From positions 1-64,000 of the forward strand of contig NZ_JH601104.1 in assembly GCF_000245815.1 (NCBI RefSeq): a stretch of DNA of 64,000 nucleotides, given 5' to 3'. The notes beneath the pieces are model-generated. The model saw only the letters and a program-made list of their open reading frames with translations. It ran no database searches and was not told the DNA's origin. This document shows positions 51,398 through 60,550 of the stretch, piece by piece. How positions within the stretch are numbered: the stretch's first letter is position 1; every line of letters starts with the position of its first letter. The stretch is from Dolosigranulum pigrum ATCC 51524. GTDB lineage: Bacteria > Bacillota > Bacilli > Lactobacillales > Carnobacteriaceae_A. Both the position numbers and the translations under genes were made by a program.

Positions 51398-53512
51398 TTA
51401 TTGCTCATTTTTCTTCTCAATCGCTTGCTTCCGTGATAAATTCACACGACCCATGTTATCAATCTCAGTCACTAGGACTTCAATTTCCTCGCCCATTTTC
51501 ACTACATCCGTCACATTTTTCACGTAACCATCAGCTAATTCAGAAATATGGACTAAGCCATCTGTCCCTTTAATCACTTCAACGAAAGCACCAAAGTTTT
51601 CAATGCGGACAACTTTTCCTTTATAGATTTTGCCTACTTCGACTTCTTCGGTTAGTTCTTCAATAATTTCAATGGCGCGATCAATCATCGCTTGATCTTC
51701 ACCGTAGACAGATACTTTTCCGTCTTCTTCAATATCAATCTTCACGCCGGTTTCATCAATAATTTGATTAATTTGGTCGCCGCCTTTACCGATGACAATT
51801 TTAATTTGGTCTGGTTTAATTTGGATCATTTGAACTTTTGGTGCGTATTCACTAAGTTGCTCTCTTGGTTGACCAATTGTATTCATCATATTATTCAAGA
51901 TTTCAAGACGGGCATTTTTAGCTGATTCGAGTGCTTCAACTAAGATATCACGTGTAATTCCTTCAATTTTAATATCCATTTGTAGCGCGGTAATACCTTT
52001 AGCAGTTCCGGCAACTTTGAAGTCCATATCACCTAAGTGGTCTTCTAATCCTTGAATATCGGTTAAGACCGTATATTGATCTTCACTATCCATTACCAGT
52101 CCCATAGCGATTCCAGCAACAGGGGCTTTAATCGGCACACCACCATCCATTAGCGCAAGCGACCCGGCACAAATACTTGCTTGTGAAGAGGAGCCGTTCG
52201 ATTCAAGTACTTCAGCAACAAGACGAATCGTGTATGGGAAGTCCTCTTCGTCAGGAATAACAGCTTCTAAGGCACGCGCACCTAAAGCACCGTGTCCAAT
52301 TTCGCGACGGCCAGGTGATTTCGGACGTCCAGTTTCACCGACTGAATAACTTGGGAAGTTATAGTGATGAATAAATCGTTTTTCTTCTTCTGAACTTAGA
52401 CCATCAATCACTTGGTGTTCTGCTAGTGGTCCCAATGTTAAGACGGACAGTGCTTGCGTTTGGCCACGTGTGAAGAGTCCTGAACCATGCGCACGTGGTA
52501 AGTAAGCCACCTCAGAATCAAGGTCACGAATTTCATGCAAGTCTCTGCCATCAGGACGTACTTTATCCTCGGTAATCAATCGGCGAACTTCAGCTTTTTC
52601 CATGTCTTTGATGATTTGCTTAACATCTTTCATAATACTGTCTAGTTCGTCATCATCAGCAAATTTTTCTTCGTAAGCTGCGACAATTTCATCAGTTAAA
52701 GTTTCAACTTGTTCTGCTCGAGTCATCTTATCTGGATTTTGCACAGCCGCGATCATTTGTTCACTATACTCAGCTTCGATTGCTGCTTTCAAGTCTGCAT
52801 CAGGTAAGATGAGTTCAACTTCCATCTTCTCTTGACCAATCTCTGCAATGATTTCATCTTGGAAAGCACACAACTCTTTTACTGCTTCATGCCCGAATAA
52901 CAAGGCTTCTAACATATCTGCTTCGCTTACTTCTTGCGCTCCAGATTCTACCATATTAATCGCATCTTTCGTTCCTGCGACAATTAGATCAATATCAGAC
53001 GCAGCTAATTGTGCTTCAGTTGGATTGATCACAAACTCGCCATCCACACGACCAACCTGAACACCAGCAATCGGGCCATTGAATGGTAATGAGGATAAAC
53101 CTAATGTCAGTGAGGAACCGAACATGGCTGTCATTTCTGGTGTCGCATCCTTATTGACGCTTAAGACAGTATTATAAATTTGGGTCTCATATTTGAATCC
53201 TTCAGGGAACATGGGACGAATCGGACGGTCAATTAATCGAGCGGTCAAAGTCGCATGCTCTGATGGACGACCTTCCCTCTTAATGAAACCTCCAGGAATC
53301 TTCCCGACTGAGTACATTTTCTCTTCATAATTCACCATTAAAGGGAAGAAAGGCAACGTTGATGGCTCATCACCATTAACAACTGCACTTAAAATAACCG
53401 TATCGTCATAGCGAATCGTCGCTGCCGCATTCGCTTGTCGCGCCACCTGTCCAACCTCAACAGTTAACTGACGTCCAGCAAACTCTTTCGTAAATTCTTG
53501 TTTATTTAACAT
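51398..53512 (-). CDS. pnp: Polyribonucleotide nucleotidyltransferase (PNPase)
   Basis: 704 residues. Two RNase PH domains (GGFIKREGRPSEHATLTARL near 75-95; SPGRREIGHGALGARALEAV), an alpha-helical linker, KH domain IKIVIGKGGDQINQI, and S1 domain IYKGKVVRIENFGAFVEV. It degrades RNA 3'-5' with phosphate and can add nucleotides. AAGAGGAGCTTTTT upstream. It follows rpsO with a terminator between them, as in many bacteria. Confidence 0.97.
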   Translation of the reverse strand: MLNKQEFTKEFAGRQLTVEVGQVARQANAAATIRYDDTVILSAVVNGDEPSTLPFFPLMVNYEEKMYSVGKIPGGFIKREGRPSEHATLTARLIDRPIRPMFPEGFKYETQIYNTVLSVNKDATPEMTAMFGSSLTLGLSSLPFNGPIAGVQVGRVDGEFVINPTEAQLAASDIDLIVAGTKDAINMVESGAQEVSEADMLEALLFGHEAVKELCAFQDEIIAEIGQEKMEVELILPDADLKAAIEAEYSEQMIAAVQNPDKMTRAEQVETLTDEIVAAYEEKFADDDELDSIMKDVKQIIKDMEKAEVRRLITEDKVRPDGRDLHEIRDLDSEVAYLPRAHGSGLFTRGQTQALSVLTLGPLAEHQVIDGLSSEEEKRFIHHYNFPSYSVGETGRPKSPGRREIGHGALGARALEAVIPDEEDFPYTIRLVAEVLESNGSSSQASICAGSLALMDGGVPIKAPVAGIAMGLVMDSEDQYTVLTDIQGLEDHLGDMDFKVAGTAKGITALQMDIKIEGITRDILVEALESAKNARLEILNNMMNTIGQPREQLSEYAPKVQMIQIKPDQIKIVIGKGGDQINQIIDETGVKIDIEEDGKVSVYGEDQAMIDRAIEIIEELTEEVEVGKIYKGKVVRIENFGAFVEVIKGTDGLVHISELADGYVKNVTDVVKMGEEIEVLVTEIDNMGRVNLSRKQAIEKKNEQ

Positions 53513-53621
53513 AAAAAGCTCCTCTTCTTGTTCATCATTCTGTCTTACTGTACAAAAATCAATCTTCTTTAGAGTGCCATAAGAATACTCATATTTGAAC
53601 AGTAGGACGTGATTTTCTTTT

Positions 53622-53660
53622 AAAAAATAAGCGAGATTCGATAAGAACCTCGCTTTTTCA
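53622..53660 (-). terminator. Terminator after rpsO
   Basis: Minus-sense AAGCGAG (53655-53649) / CTCGCTT (53635-53629), then ATTTTTTA. Confidence 0.85.
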
Positions 53661-53666
53661 TCGTTA

Positions 53667-53936
53667 TTATCGACGTAAGCCTAAACGTTTAATCAATTCA
53701 CGGTAACGTGCGACGTCTTTGTTACGTAAGTACGCAAGTAAGTTACGACGACGACCGATTTTTTTCATCAATCCACGCTTAGAACTAAAGTCTTTTTTGT
53801 GTTCTTTAGCATGTTCGTTTAATTCATTAATTTCTTCTGTTAAGACTGCAATTTGAACTTCTGGAGAACCTGTGTCTCCATCGTGCAGTGCATATTCATT
53901 AATGATTGCTGTCTTTTTCTCTTGTGAAATTGCCAC
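53667..53936 (-). CDS. rpsO: 30S ribosomal protein S15
   Basis: 89 residues from the GTG at 53936, the exact family length; AGAGGTGGAAGAA is upstream. An earlier GTG (53945) would add three residues but sits on the RBS. HDGDTGSPEVQIAVLTEEIN and RGLMKKIGRRRNLLAYL are diagnostic. It binds 16S rRNA in the platform. Confidence 0.96.
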   Translation of the reverse strand: MAISQEKKTAIINEYALHDGDTGSPEVQIAVLTEEINELNEHAKEHKKDFSSKRGLMKKIGRRRNLLAYLRNKDVARYRELIKRLGLRR

Positions 53937-54043
53937 TTCTTCCACCTCTTTCTGTTAAATTACTCCTCTCACTGAGATAACGTTGGTGATTCGTCTATCC
54001 AAGTGAAGGATTGTGATTCAATGGCTTGTTGAACACATTCCTT

Positions 54044-54072
54044 ATCATACGTCATTTCCTTAAAAAATGCAA
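54044..54072 (-). promoter_or_regulatory. rpsO promoter
   Basis: Minus-strand TTGCAT (54072-54067) and TATGAT (54049-54044), 17-bp spacer; a ~100-base leader follows, which may bind S15. Confidence 0.6.
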
Positions 54073-54113
54073 GCCTAATCTGTCATAATCTCTCAATTTA
54101 ACTCGTCGCGTTA

Positions 54114-54452
54114 CTAGCTCTTTTCGCGACCTAGTTTTATCATTCTTAACCCCTGCTCCATCAAACATACTCCCGCTTCATAATAATCACCTAATAGATT
54201 ATACAACCCATCTTCACTGAGTACACCGCTTGTTCGACTCTCAGGAAAACGCTCAGATTCTGAAAAGTCTTTATCCAACATCCAATTAGAACTACTATAA
54301 TACTCGCTCAAAGCAGTAGCCGTCTGTTGCGTCTCTTGCAACGTCTTCAACAACTCTTCTAAGTCTTCCATATCCTCTGCTAGTTCCGCCATCAATTGTT
54401 CATAATGAGCAATACGCTCAAGTTGTTGCTGTTCCCCTTCATTCAGTGTCAT
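54114..54452 (-). CDS. DUF4298 domain protein
   Basis: 112 residues. A coiled-coil first half (RIAHYEQLMAELAEDMEDLE), then YYSSSNWMLDKDF and RTSGVLSEDGLYNLLGD, the pattern of DUF4298. Function unknown. GGAAGTGGATAG precedes ATG weakly. Single gene. Confidence 0.82.
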   Translation of the reverse strand: MTLNEGEQQQLERIAHYEQLMAELAEDMEDLEELLKTLQETQQTATALSEYYSSSNWMLDKDFSESERFPESRTSGVLSEDGLYNLLGDYYEAGVCLMEQGLRMIKLGREKS

Positions 54453-54579
54453 CTATCCACTTCCTCACTCATTTTCTTTATTGTATCATGAATTAATAAT
54501 TGATTTTATAACGGTTCATTATATGACATGTTTCTTATTCCCAGTCTATATTTATTATAATAGAGATAAAATTTTTTCC

Positions 54580-55068
54580 TCCATTGTCAAATTAAATGCA
54601 ACAAAACATATGATTCGATAAGTACACTTATGATTAGTTAAATGTGGGAGGGTTTGCCCCCTTATCGTACAACGATTCACAGTGATCAGGGGTGGCATTA
54701 TCAACATCGTGCATGGATCAATTGTTTAAAGGAGCACGGCATTTATCAAAGCATGTCTCGGAAAGGAAACTGCCTTGATAATTCACCGATGGAGAATTTC
54801 TTTGGGCTCTTAAAGCAAGAAATGTATGATGGTCAAGACAAAGTGTCTTTTAATGACCTCAAGCGCAGAATCGAAAACTACATTCATTTCTACAATAACG
54901 ATCGAATAAAAGTAAAATTGAGCGGCTTATCTCCAGTTAATTACCGGAAACAAGCCACTCAATCACGTGCTTAATCATCACTATTCAAAACTCCAACTTT
55001 TGGGGGTCACATCAATTTTTATGTCTTTTTTTATTTTGCTTAGGTGTTGCATTTCATTTTACAATCCA
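54580..55068. mobile_element. Imperfect IS-like inverted repeats around an IS3 remnant
   Basis: TCCATTGTCAAATTAAATGC (54580-54599 and on) and TGTTGCATTTCATTTTACAA (55045 on) are inverted copies, 20 of 24 bases alike. They look like the ends of a second IS (TGTTGCATTT-type) whose transposase is gone, with the IS3 remnant between them. Confidence 0.4.
54636..55014 (+). mobile_element. IS3-family (IS150 group) insertion sequence, 3' remnant
   Basis: 54642-54974 encodes the last ~110 residues of an OrfB transposase: TTIHSDQGWHYQHRAW carries the second Asp of the DDE triad, and SPMENFFGLLKQEMY the Glu; the first Asp, HTH and OrfA are missing. A right end TCCAACTTTTGGGGGTCACA (54992-55011) follows, typical of the group. 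The left end is lost, so it cannot move by itself. Confidence 0.88.
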
Positions 55069-55194
55069 CCTAATGAAATTTATTTTAAGCATTTTCAAAA
55101 AACGCTTGCATTTTTTTATCGTTAAGTGATATTATGAAAGTGGATATATTAGGAGAGAAGTGAAGTAGAAGTCAATTAATATGGAGGGGTATTC

Positions 55195-55300
55195 ATGAAT
55201 ATATGTAGCTACTCAAGCACTAGCCAATGGTCAGGGGATGGTTATGGGTGTTGATTGGAACGGTTCATTCCCGAATCCAGTAGTTGATACGTGGGGATAA
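55195..55300 (+). pseudogene. Small peptide gene, apparently frameshifted
   Basis: ATG 55195 has an excellent RBS (GGAGGGG) but its frame stops after 19 codons. The +1 frame from 55202 reads YVATQALANGQGMVMGVDWN then GSFPNPVVDTWG and ends at 55300. A single-base change near 55200 would join MN to it as a ~35-residue peptide. In-frame ATGs at 55238 and 55244 could also start a 20-residue form. The next gene has a strong RBS 20 bases on, so the pair looks like peptide plus partner. Identity unknown. Confidence 0.4.
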
Positions 55301-55324
55301 TAGTTCAATAAGGAGGAGAAAGCA

Positions 55325-55678
55325 ATGTATACTCAGTTTAAACAAGGATTATTCTCGCTAATGGTCTCGTATGCCGCTATGATGTTCTACTATCTTCCTT
55401 CTGCAGACAATCCGTTATTTGACACTTTACATTTGACGTTGATTGTGGGGCTGTTTATTCACGGTTGTTACCGCCTTTATCATGACGGATCCTCAAATAG
55501 TGATATGACAAAACTCCTTGTTCAAGTTGGATTATTTACAGTTTTATTTAATCTAGCTTTACCAACTATACGAGATATGTTCAATACAACAATTATGTTT
55601 ATTGGAGGTTATCTACTAGCAATTCTGATTTTAAAGTATGTAGAAAACAGATTGTATCGTATTGATCGGCACAATTAA
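55325..55678 (+). CDS. Four-helix membrane protein, unknown
   Basis: 117 residues with four hydrophobic segments (~8-25, 33-50, 65-82, 87-105) and a basic tail. AAGGAGGAGAAAGCA precedes ATG. Size and layout suit bacteriocin-immunity-like or DUF-type small membrane proteins; no family recognised. It follows the broken peptide gene and shares its strand. Confidence 0.65.
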   Translation: MYTQFKQGLFSLMVSYAAMMFYYLPSADNPLFDTLHLTLIVGLFIHGCYRLYHDGSSNSDMTKLLVQVGLFTVLFNLALPTIRDMFNTTIMFIGGYLLAILILKYVENRLYRIDRHN

Positions 55679-55757
55679 ACAAATAGGAAATTTGGGGATC
55701 TATTTTTGATGTTAAAAATTCCTATCACTACAACTCTAAAAAATATAATACAAACAT

Positions 55758-55802
55758 AATCGGAAGAGAAATCCCTTTATACAAGGACTTTCTCTTCCGA
55801 TT
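55758..55802. terminator. Bidirectional terminator
   Basis: AATCGGAAGAGAAA (55758-55771) / TTTCTCTTCCGATT (55789-55802), plus CC/GG inside; T-rich on the right. Confidence 0.85.
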
Positions 55803-56137
55803 TATTTATTATTATTTCTTAAAACGTGCTTTAACAGCTTTTCCTTGGCGGACGGCGTATTGGACAATGTGGGTGCCTGATAGAGTAATATCGCACGTTT
55901 ATAGTCAGTCAACATGACATTTTCCGGGTTAATGAGGGTAGATTTCGAGACGCGAAAGAATTGGGAATAATTCGCTTCACACTCAGCAAGTTTGCCTAGG
56001 AATTCATACTTAGTCGTTGTCGTTGTGAGCACTAATTTGTGTAAGTCAAAGACACTGGTTTGCAAGGACAAAATCTGATCAAAATCAACATGAATCGTCT
56101 CTGAACCAATTGTCAGTGAGAAGAAAGGAATTTCACA
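55802..56137 (-). pseudogene. LytTR DNA-binding domain, 5'-truncated response regulator
   Basis: The frame is open from about 56130 with no ATG/GTG; only TTG 56071 could start (89 residues). It encodes a LytTR domain: LTIGSETIHVDFDQILSLQT, KYEFLGKLAECE, FFRVSKSTLINPENV. The receiver domain that should precede it in AgrA/ComE/BlpR regulators is missing. Probably a remnant, or a stand-alone LytTR protein started at TTG. Confidence 0.7.
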
Positions 56138-56197
56138 ATGTTAAATATTATTATTGTCATTTTATTACTATATATCTTAGGTGTATGCGATAAATAG
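56138..56197 (+). CDS. 19-residue hydrophobic peptide ORF
   Basis: MLNIIIVILLLYILGVCDK, start ATG 56138 with AAAGGAATTTCACA upstream, a better RBS than chance would usually give. One membrane-spanning stretch. Could be a signal pheromone, a type I toxin-like peptide, or the start of a lost membrane protein. It overlaps no real gene. Confidence 0.35.
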   Translation: MLNIIIVILLLYILGVCDK

Positions 56198-56240
56198 AAA
56201 GGACCCCACATTATGATGAATGCTTAGTAGACACATAAAA

Positions 56241-56282
56241 ATGCGCCTTGAGAGATCTACAATCAGATTTCTCAAGACGCAT
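56241..56282 (-). terminator. Terminator after fruA
   Basis: Minus-sense ATGCGTCTTGAGA / TCTCAAGGCGCAT with inner ATCT/AGAT, followed by TTTTTATG. Confidence 0.88.
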
Positions 56283-56301
56283 GTATGATGTGTTTATTAA
56301 A

Positions 56302-58272
56302 TTATTTCACGGCATCGTGGTTGCGCAAGGTGAAGTATAGACCGAGTGCACCGATCGCGCCTCCGATTAACCAAGCAAGCAAGTACATCACTGGGTTGGA
56401 CACACCACCTGCTAAGATGGCAAAAATTCCACCGTGAGGAACTTGACTAACTGAACCGAAGAACATGCTTAAGGCTCCTGCTACACCTGAACCAATTGCA
56501 AGCGGTGGAATCACACGCAATGGATTGCTGGCTGCGTAGGGAATCGCACCCTCAGTAATGAAGGCTGCTCCCATTACGTAGTTCACATACGCACCATTAC
56601 GTTCCTGTTCAGTCCACAAGTGCTTATTAACCGTCGCTGAGAACGCAATGGCAAGCGGAGGCACCATACCTCCGATCATAACAGCAGCCATCACATCCGA
56701 TCCAGCTCCATTAGAGGCAGTAATTAGCGCCGTTCCCGTGACATAAGCCGCTTTATTAATTGGACCACCCATATCGATCGACATCATCGCCGCCACAACA
56801 AAGCCAAGAATAATAGAGTATTCACGCGGAATATTGCTTAAGAAGTTCATAATACCGTTCATCACCCAAGCCATTGGAGCATTGACTACGAATAACATCA
56901 AGACACCAATGAACAGGACTCCGAGCACTGGGAAGATAAAGATTGGCTTCATGCCCTCTAGCGATTTTGGCATCCAAGCAAAAGCTTTACGTAAAGCCAG
57001 AATAATGCCTCCAGCTAAGAACCCAGCAACCAATGCCCCTAAAAAGCCAGATGGTTCAATGTTTTCCATAACACCTTCTTGGGAAAAAGCACCTAAAATA
57101 CCAGGATTAGCAAAAATCCCACCCATAAATCCGACAACTAGTCCTGGGCGATCCGCAATCGATTGGCCGATAAATCCGGCTAACATCGGAAGCATCATGG
57201 CAAAAGCCATACCACCAATATTATTCAGCACGTGAGCAATTTCGTTATACTGCTCATGTGTGACATCAGCTGCATACAGTCCCCAAGAGAAGGATAATGC
57301 AATCAGAATCCCCCCAGCAACAACGAATGGCAGCATGTGCGACACCCCATTCATTAAGTGCTTGTAGAAACGACGGCCTAATGATTCACCCTCACTGCTC
57401 TCATCGGCACTCGTCTGTTCTCCTGCTTTAGCGTGGTAAGTAGAGGCATCAGCCTGAGCCGCTTTTTGAACTAATTCATCAGCCTTATTGATCCCATCTG
57501 CTACTTTTCGGTTCAAGAGTGGCTTACCATCGAAGCGGGTCATCGCGACTTGTTTGTCAGCAGCGACAATAACTGCCGTTGCACGTTCAATATCCGCTTT
57601 AGTTAATTTATTATTAACCCCATTCTGACCATTCGTCTCAACCTTGATCTCGTAGCCTGCTTTTGCAGCCGCTTGCTTGAGTTTTTCTTCTGCCATGAAT
57701 GTGTGCGCAATCCCGGTCGGACAAGCCGTCACCGCCACGATAAACGGTTTTTCTTCTGCCACTTCATCTGCGTCTTCCGAGACATTCACTGCGTCCGATG
57801 TAGTTTCTTCGGGTTGTTCGCGTTGCTGAAAAACAGCAATAACTTCTTCCGGCGTGCTCGCTTGCATCAATGCTGCCTTCGCTTCCTCATTCATCAACAC
57901 GCTGGACAATTTTGCTAAGGCATCTAAGTGAGCCGACCCGCCACCTTTTGGCGCAGCAATCCCGAAGATTAATTTTGCTGGCTTTTGATCAAAGCTATCC
58001 CATTCAATTCCCTCATTCGCTCGTAAGAAAACAATCATTGGCTCTTCAATTGATTCGTGCTGAGCATGTGGAATCGCGATTTCATCCCCGACACCAGTTG
58101 TAGATTGTTCTTCACGCGCTTGCAAAGCTTGAACATAACCTGCTTTATCATCTAATTTACCTGCTTCAACTAGCAAATCTGCTATCAATTCTAATGCACC
58201 ATTTTTGTCATATTGGCTTCCATCGACATCTAACTGCATCAATTGTGGATTAAATAATTCTGATAGTTGCAT
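56302..58272 (-). CDS. fruA: Fructose-specific PTS enzyme IIABC
   Basis: 656 residues: EIIA at 1-150 with phospho-His69 in IAIPHAQHE, EIIB at ~175-275 with phospho-Cys184 in VTACPTGIAHTF, and EIIC at ~305-650 with about ten membrane helices (GGILIALSFSWGLY; SIDMGGPINKAAYV). It takes up fructose and delivers fructose-1-phosphate. It begins 4 bp after fruK; last gene of fruR-fruK-fruA. Confidence 0.95.
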   Translation of the reverse strand: MQLSELFNPQLMQLDVDGSQYDKNGALELIADLLVEAGKLDDKAGYVQALQAREEQSTTGVGDEIAIPHAQHESIEEPMIVFLRANEGIEWDSFDQKPAKLIFGIAAPKGGGSAHLDALAKLSSVLMNEEAKAALMQASTPEEVIAVFQQREQPEETTSDAVNVSEDADEVAEEKPFIVAVTACPTGIAHTFMAEEKLKQAAAKAGYEIKVETNGQNGVNNKLTKADIERATAVIVAADKQVAMTRFDGKPLLNRKVADGINKADELVQKAAQADASTYHAKAGEQTSADESSEGESLGRRFYKHLMNGVSHMLPFVVAGGILIALSFSWGLYAADVTHEQYNEIAHVLNNIGGMAFAMMLPMLAGFIGQSIADRPGLVVGFMGGIFANPGILGAFSQEGVMENIEPSGFLGALVAGFLAGGIILALRKAFAWMPKSLEGMKPIFIFPVLGVLFIGVLMLFVVNAPMAWVMNGIMNFLSNIPREYSIILGFVVAAMMSIDMGGPINKAAYVTGTALITASNGAGSDVMAAVMIGGMVPPLAIAFSATVNKHLWTEQERNGAYVNYVMGAAFITEGAIPYAASNPLRVIPPLAIGSGVAGALSMFFGSVSQVPHGGIFAILAGGVSNPVMYLLAWLIGGAIGALGLYFTLRNHDAVK

Positions 58273-58276
58273 CTGT

Positions 58277-59221
58277 TTACTCCTTTTCTAAGTGGTCTAA
58301 TTGAGTGACGGTAATGTCGTCTACTAATTCTTCGATCAAGTCACGGGTCGCAATGCCGGTTGAATATGCTGTAGCACTCCCACACGCGGCCGCAAATTGT
58401 AAACTTCGGGCCATATCTTCTGTCGCTAAATACTGTGCCATAAAGCCGGCTAACATGGAATCGCCCGCACCAACTGAATTTACAACCGATCGATGAGTTG
58501 TGCTAGGCGTGCCTACTTCATAAATTGCCCCCGATTCTGTTAGAAGAATCGCACCATCTCCACCACGAGATACTAAGACGTGTTGCGCTCCGCGATGTTG
58601 CAATTCTCGGGCGTACTTAATAATATCGGCCTTGGATTCAATCGATTGTCCCACAATATCGGCTAATTCTTGTTCATTCGGCTTGATCAAGAACGGTTCG
58701 TATTGCAAGGTATTACTCAATAACTGACGGTTTGTATCAATAACTAACCGCGCGTCACCTTCCTTCACAACTGCTGCCACTGCTTGATAGGCTGCTTCGT
58801 CCATTCCACGTGCAGTATTTCCAGCTAAGAATACGACATCCTCCGCTGTTAAAGTCTCCTCAAAATAAGCCGTCAATTGGATCAAATCAGCTTGTGTTAC
58901 AATCGGGCCTGCTCCATTAATCTCCGTCTCTCGGTCTGCTTTTAGCTTCGTATTAATGCGCGTCTGGCCATCCACAGCGATGAAATGACTGGCGATGCCC
59001 TCTGACGCCAACTCATCGATAATAAATTGTCCGCTGAAACCTCCGATAAAGCCGGTTGCGACCGAATCAAGGCCTAGTCGTTTCAGCAGAACTGACATAT
59101 TAATACCTTTTCCCCCGGCGACAAAGTGCTGCTCCGGCACACGATTCAGCTCACCTAAATTTAACTGTTCCAAACTCATCACTAAATCAACCGCCGGATT
59201 AAATGTAATGGTATAAATCAT
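58277..59221 (-). CDS. fruK: 1-phosphofructokinase
   Basis: 314 residues of the PfkB family. MIYTITFNPAVDLVM start, GGKGINMSVLLKRLG, and the catalytic VVNSVGAGDSMLAGF near 250. Converts fructose-1-phosphate to fructose-1,6-bisphosphate. It overlaps fruR by 4 bp. Confidence 0.95.
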   Translation of the reverse strand: MIYTITFNPAVDLVMSLEQLNLGELNRVPEQHFVAGGKGINMSVLLKRLGLDSVATGFIGGFSGQFIIDELASEGIASHFIAVDGQTRINTKLKADRETEINGAGPIVTQADLIQLTAYFEETLTAEDVVFLAGNTARGMDEAAYQAVAAVVKEGDARLVIDTNRQLLSNTLQYEPFLIKPNEQELADIVGQSIESKADIIKYARELQHRGAQHVLVSRGGDGAILLTESGAIYEVGTPSTTHRSVVNSVGAGDSMLAGFMAQYLATEDMARSLQFAAACGSATAYSTGIATRDLIEELVDDITVTQLDHLEKE

Positions 59222-59970
59222 TCGCTCACCTCTCTTATATGAATAAATTCATCAAATTTTTCTTTCATTTGGTCACTTAATTGCTCAACAATAACGGTCT
59301 GTCCATCAAGCGGCAATACGCGGGCAAAGCTGACACCACCAAATTTACTAGAATCCGCTAAAATATAAAGACGCTCTCCCCGTTCGGCTGCCTGTCGCTT
59401 CAAGACGGCTTCTTCTGGATCCGGTGTTGTAAACCCGCCATCGATATCGATACTATTCATCCCTAAGAATACACGAGAAAAACGCATCCCACTCAGTTGT
59501 TCCAAGGCGAGGCTTCCGATAATCGCTTGCGTTTGATTCTTAATCCGACCGCCCAATGTATATACTCGCACACCTAGCTCACTTAGCTGACTCGCATGCT
59601 GAATCCCATTCGTCACCACGGTAATATTCTTACCTTGCAGATATTTCAACATAGCAAACGTAGTCGATCCCGCATCCATATAAATAAATTCTTCTTTTTC
59701 AACCAATGAGGCTGCATACTTAGCGATAGCTTCCTTTGCTTCTTGATTAATATGTGTCTTCTCCTGAATTGACTGCTCTGAGTTCATCTCCCGCGCCAAC
59801 TTCGCCCCACCGTGAATTCGAACTAATTCTCCCCGCTCTTCCAATTCAGACAAATCCCGCCGAATAGTTGACTCTGACACATCCAACGCCTTCATCAATT
59901 CACTACTATGCACCACGCCATGATGCTGCAGGCGGTCCAAAATATAATCAAATCGCTCCACCGTTAACAT
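59218..59970 (-). CDS. fruR: DeoR-family repressor of the fructose operon
   Basis: 250 residues. N-terminal winged helix HHGVVHSSELMKALDVSEST with IRRDLSELEERG, then a sugar-phosphate sensor (YMDAGSTTFAMLKYL; LADSSKFGGVSF). It probably releases DNA on binding fructose-1-phosphate. First gene of the operon; GGGAGGGGAAGTCT upstream of ATG. Candidate operators at 60017-60063. Confidence 0.92.
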   Translation of the reverse strand: MLTVERFDYILDRLQHHGVVHSSELMKALDVSESTIRRDLSELEERGELVRIHGGAKLAREMNSEQSIQEKTHINQEAKEAIAKYAASLVEKEEFIYMDAGSTTFAMLKYLQGKNITVVTNGIQHASQLSELGVRVYTLGGRIKNQTQAIIGSLALEQLSGMRFSRVFLGMNSIDIDGGFTTPDPEEAVLKRQAAERGERLYILADSSKFGGVSFARVLPLDGQTVIVEQLSDQMKEKFDEFIHIREVSE

Positions 59971-59991
59971 AGACTTCCCCTCCCACCTTTA

Positions 59992-60063
59992 TTATACTGC
60001 TTTACCCCGTCAAAAACAATCATAATCATTCGAATTCAGTCAACTTTACCCAATTATAATCAT
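59992..60063 (-). promoter_or_regulatory. fru operon promoter and candidate FruR operators
   Basis: Minus-strand TTGTTT - 17 bp - TATAAT just before the fruR RBS. Two direct copies of CAATYATAATCAT lie upstream at 60017-60029 and 60051-60063, 34 bp apart, on the plus strand. Confidence 0.55.
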
Positions 60064-60077
60064 CTTTAATGGAAGCG

Positions 60078-60106
60078 TTGACAATTATTCCTTTTTGTTA
60101 TATACT
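60078..60106 (+). promoter_or_regulatory. Strong promoter of the small-gene cluster
   Basis: TTGACA (60078-60083) and TATACT (60101-60106), 17-bp spacer. Confidence 0.8.
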
Positions 60107-60135
60107 GTGCCTAACTACATAAAGGAGTGGTCAAA

Positions 60136-60255
60136 GTGAAACACAAATCGAAATGGATTAGTATTGTCGCTACAGCCACATTGATAGGTGAACCATCAGT
60201 TTTCAGCCGAGTTCATGCCACTACTGTTGATACTTCTAATATAAGGAGCCAATAG
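60136..60255 (+). CDS. 39-residue signal-peptide-like protein
   Basis: GTG start at 60136 after AAAGGAGTGGTCAAA. It reads MKHKSKWISIVATATLIGEP then SVFSRVHATTVDTSNIRSQ: basic start, hydrophobic centre, and VHA-TT as a possible signal peptidase site, leaving a ~12-residue product. Its end contains the RBS (AGGAGCC) of the next gene. Could be a secreted peptide signal or a truncated exported protein. Confidence 0.5.
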   Translation: MKHKSKWISIVATATLIGEPSVFSRVHATTVDTSNIRSQ

Positions 60256-60256
60256 C

Positions 60257-60526
60257 ATGTTTGGTCTGCCAGATTTATGTTTAGACTTAGATTTGCTTCT
60301 AGTGATGATCCCTATCTACTACGGATTGGTATGGCTTTTTAACAGGATTTTTCGATATGATCCAGATCACATCGAAGGCATAAAACGCGATATTGAAAAA
60401 AAAGAGAAAAAATTAGAGAAAGAGAAGCAAAAACTTAAAGAATTAGAAACTGAAAATAAACGACGGCAAGAAGAAATCAATGAGAAGATATATGGTAAGC
60501 GTGATAAAGATAATGATAAATCTTGA
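60257..60526 (+). CDS. Small membrane protein with coiled coil (copy 1)
   Basis: 89 residues: one membrane segment (~11-32, LLLVMIPIYYGLVWLFN), then a charged coiled coil, KEKKLEKEKQKLKELETENK. Start 1 bp after the peptide gene, RBS AAGGAGCCAATAGC. Paralogue of the next gene. Function unknown. Confidence 0.68.
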   Translation: MFGLPDLCLDLDLLLVMIPIYYGLVWLFNRIFRYDPDHIEGIKRDIEKKEKKLEKEKQKLKELETENKRRQEEINEKIYGKRDKDNDKS

Positions 60527-60550
60527 GTATACAGTATTCGAGGTGATTTT

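Noticed and set aside
56834..57235. 133-codon plus-strand frame
   Set aside because: Mirror of the membrane domain of fruA; Pro/Ile-rich product is an artefact of the opposite strand.
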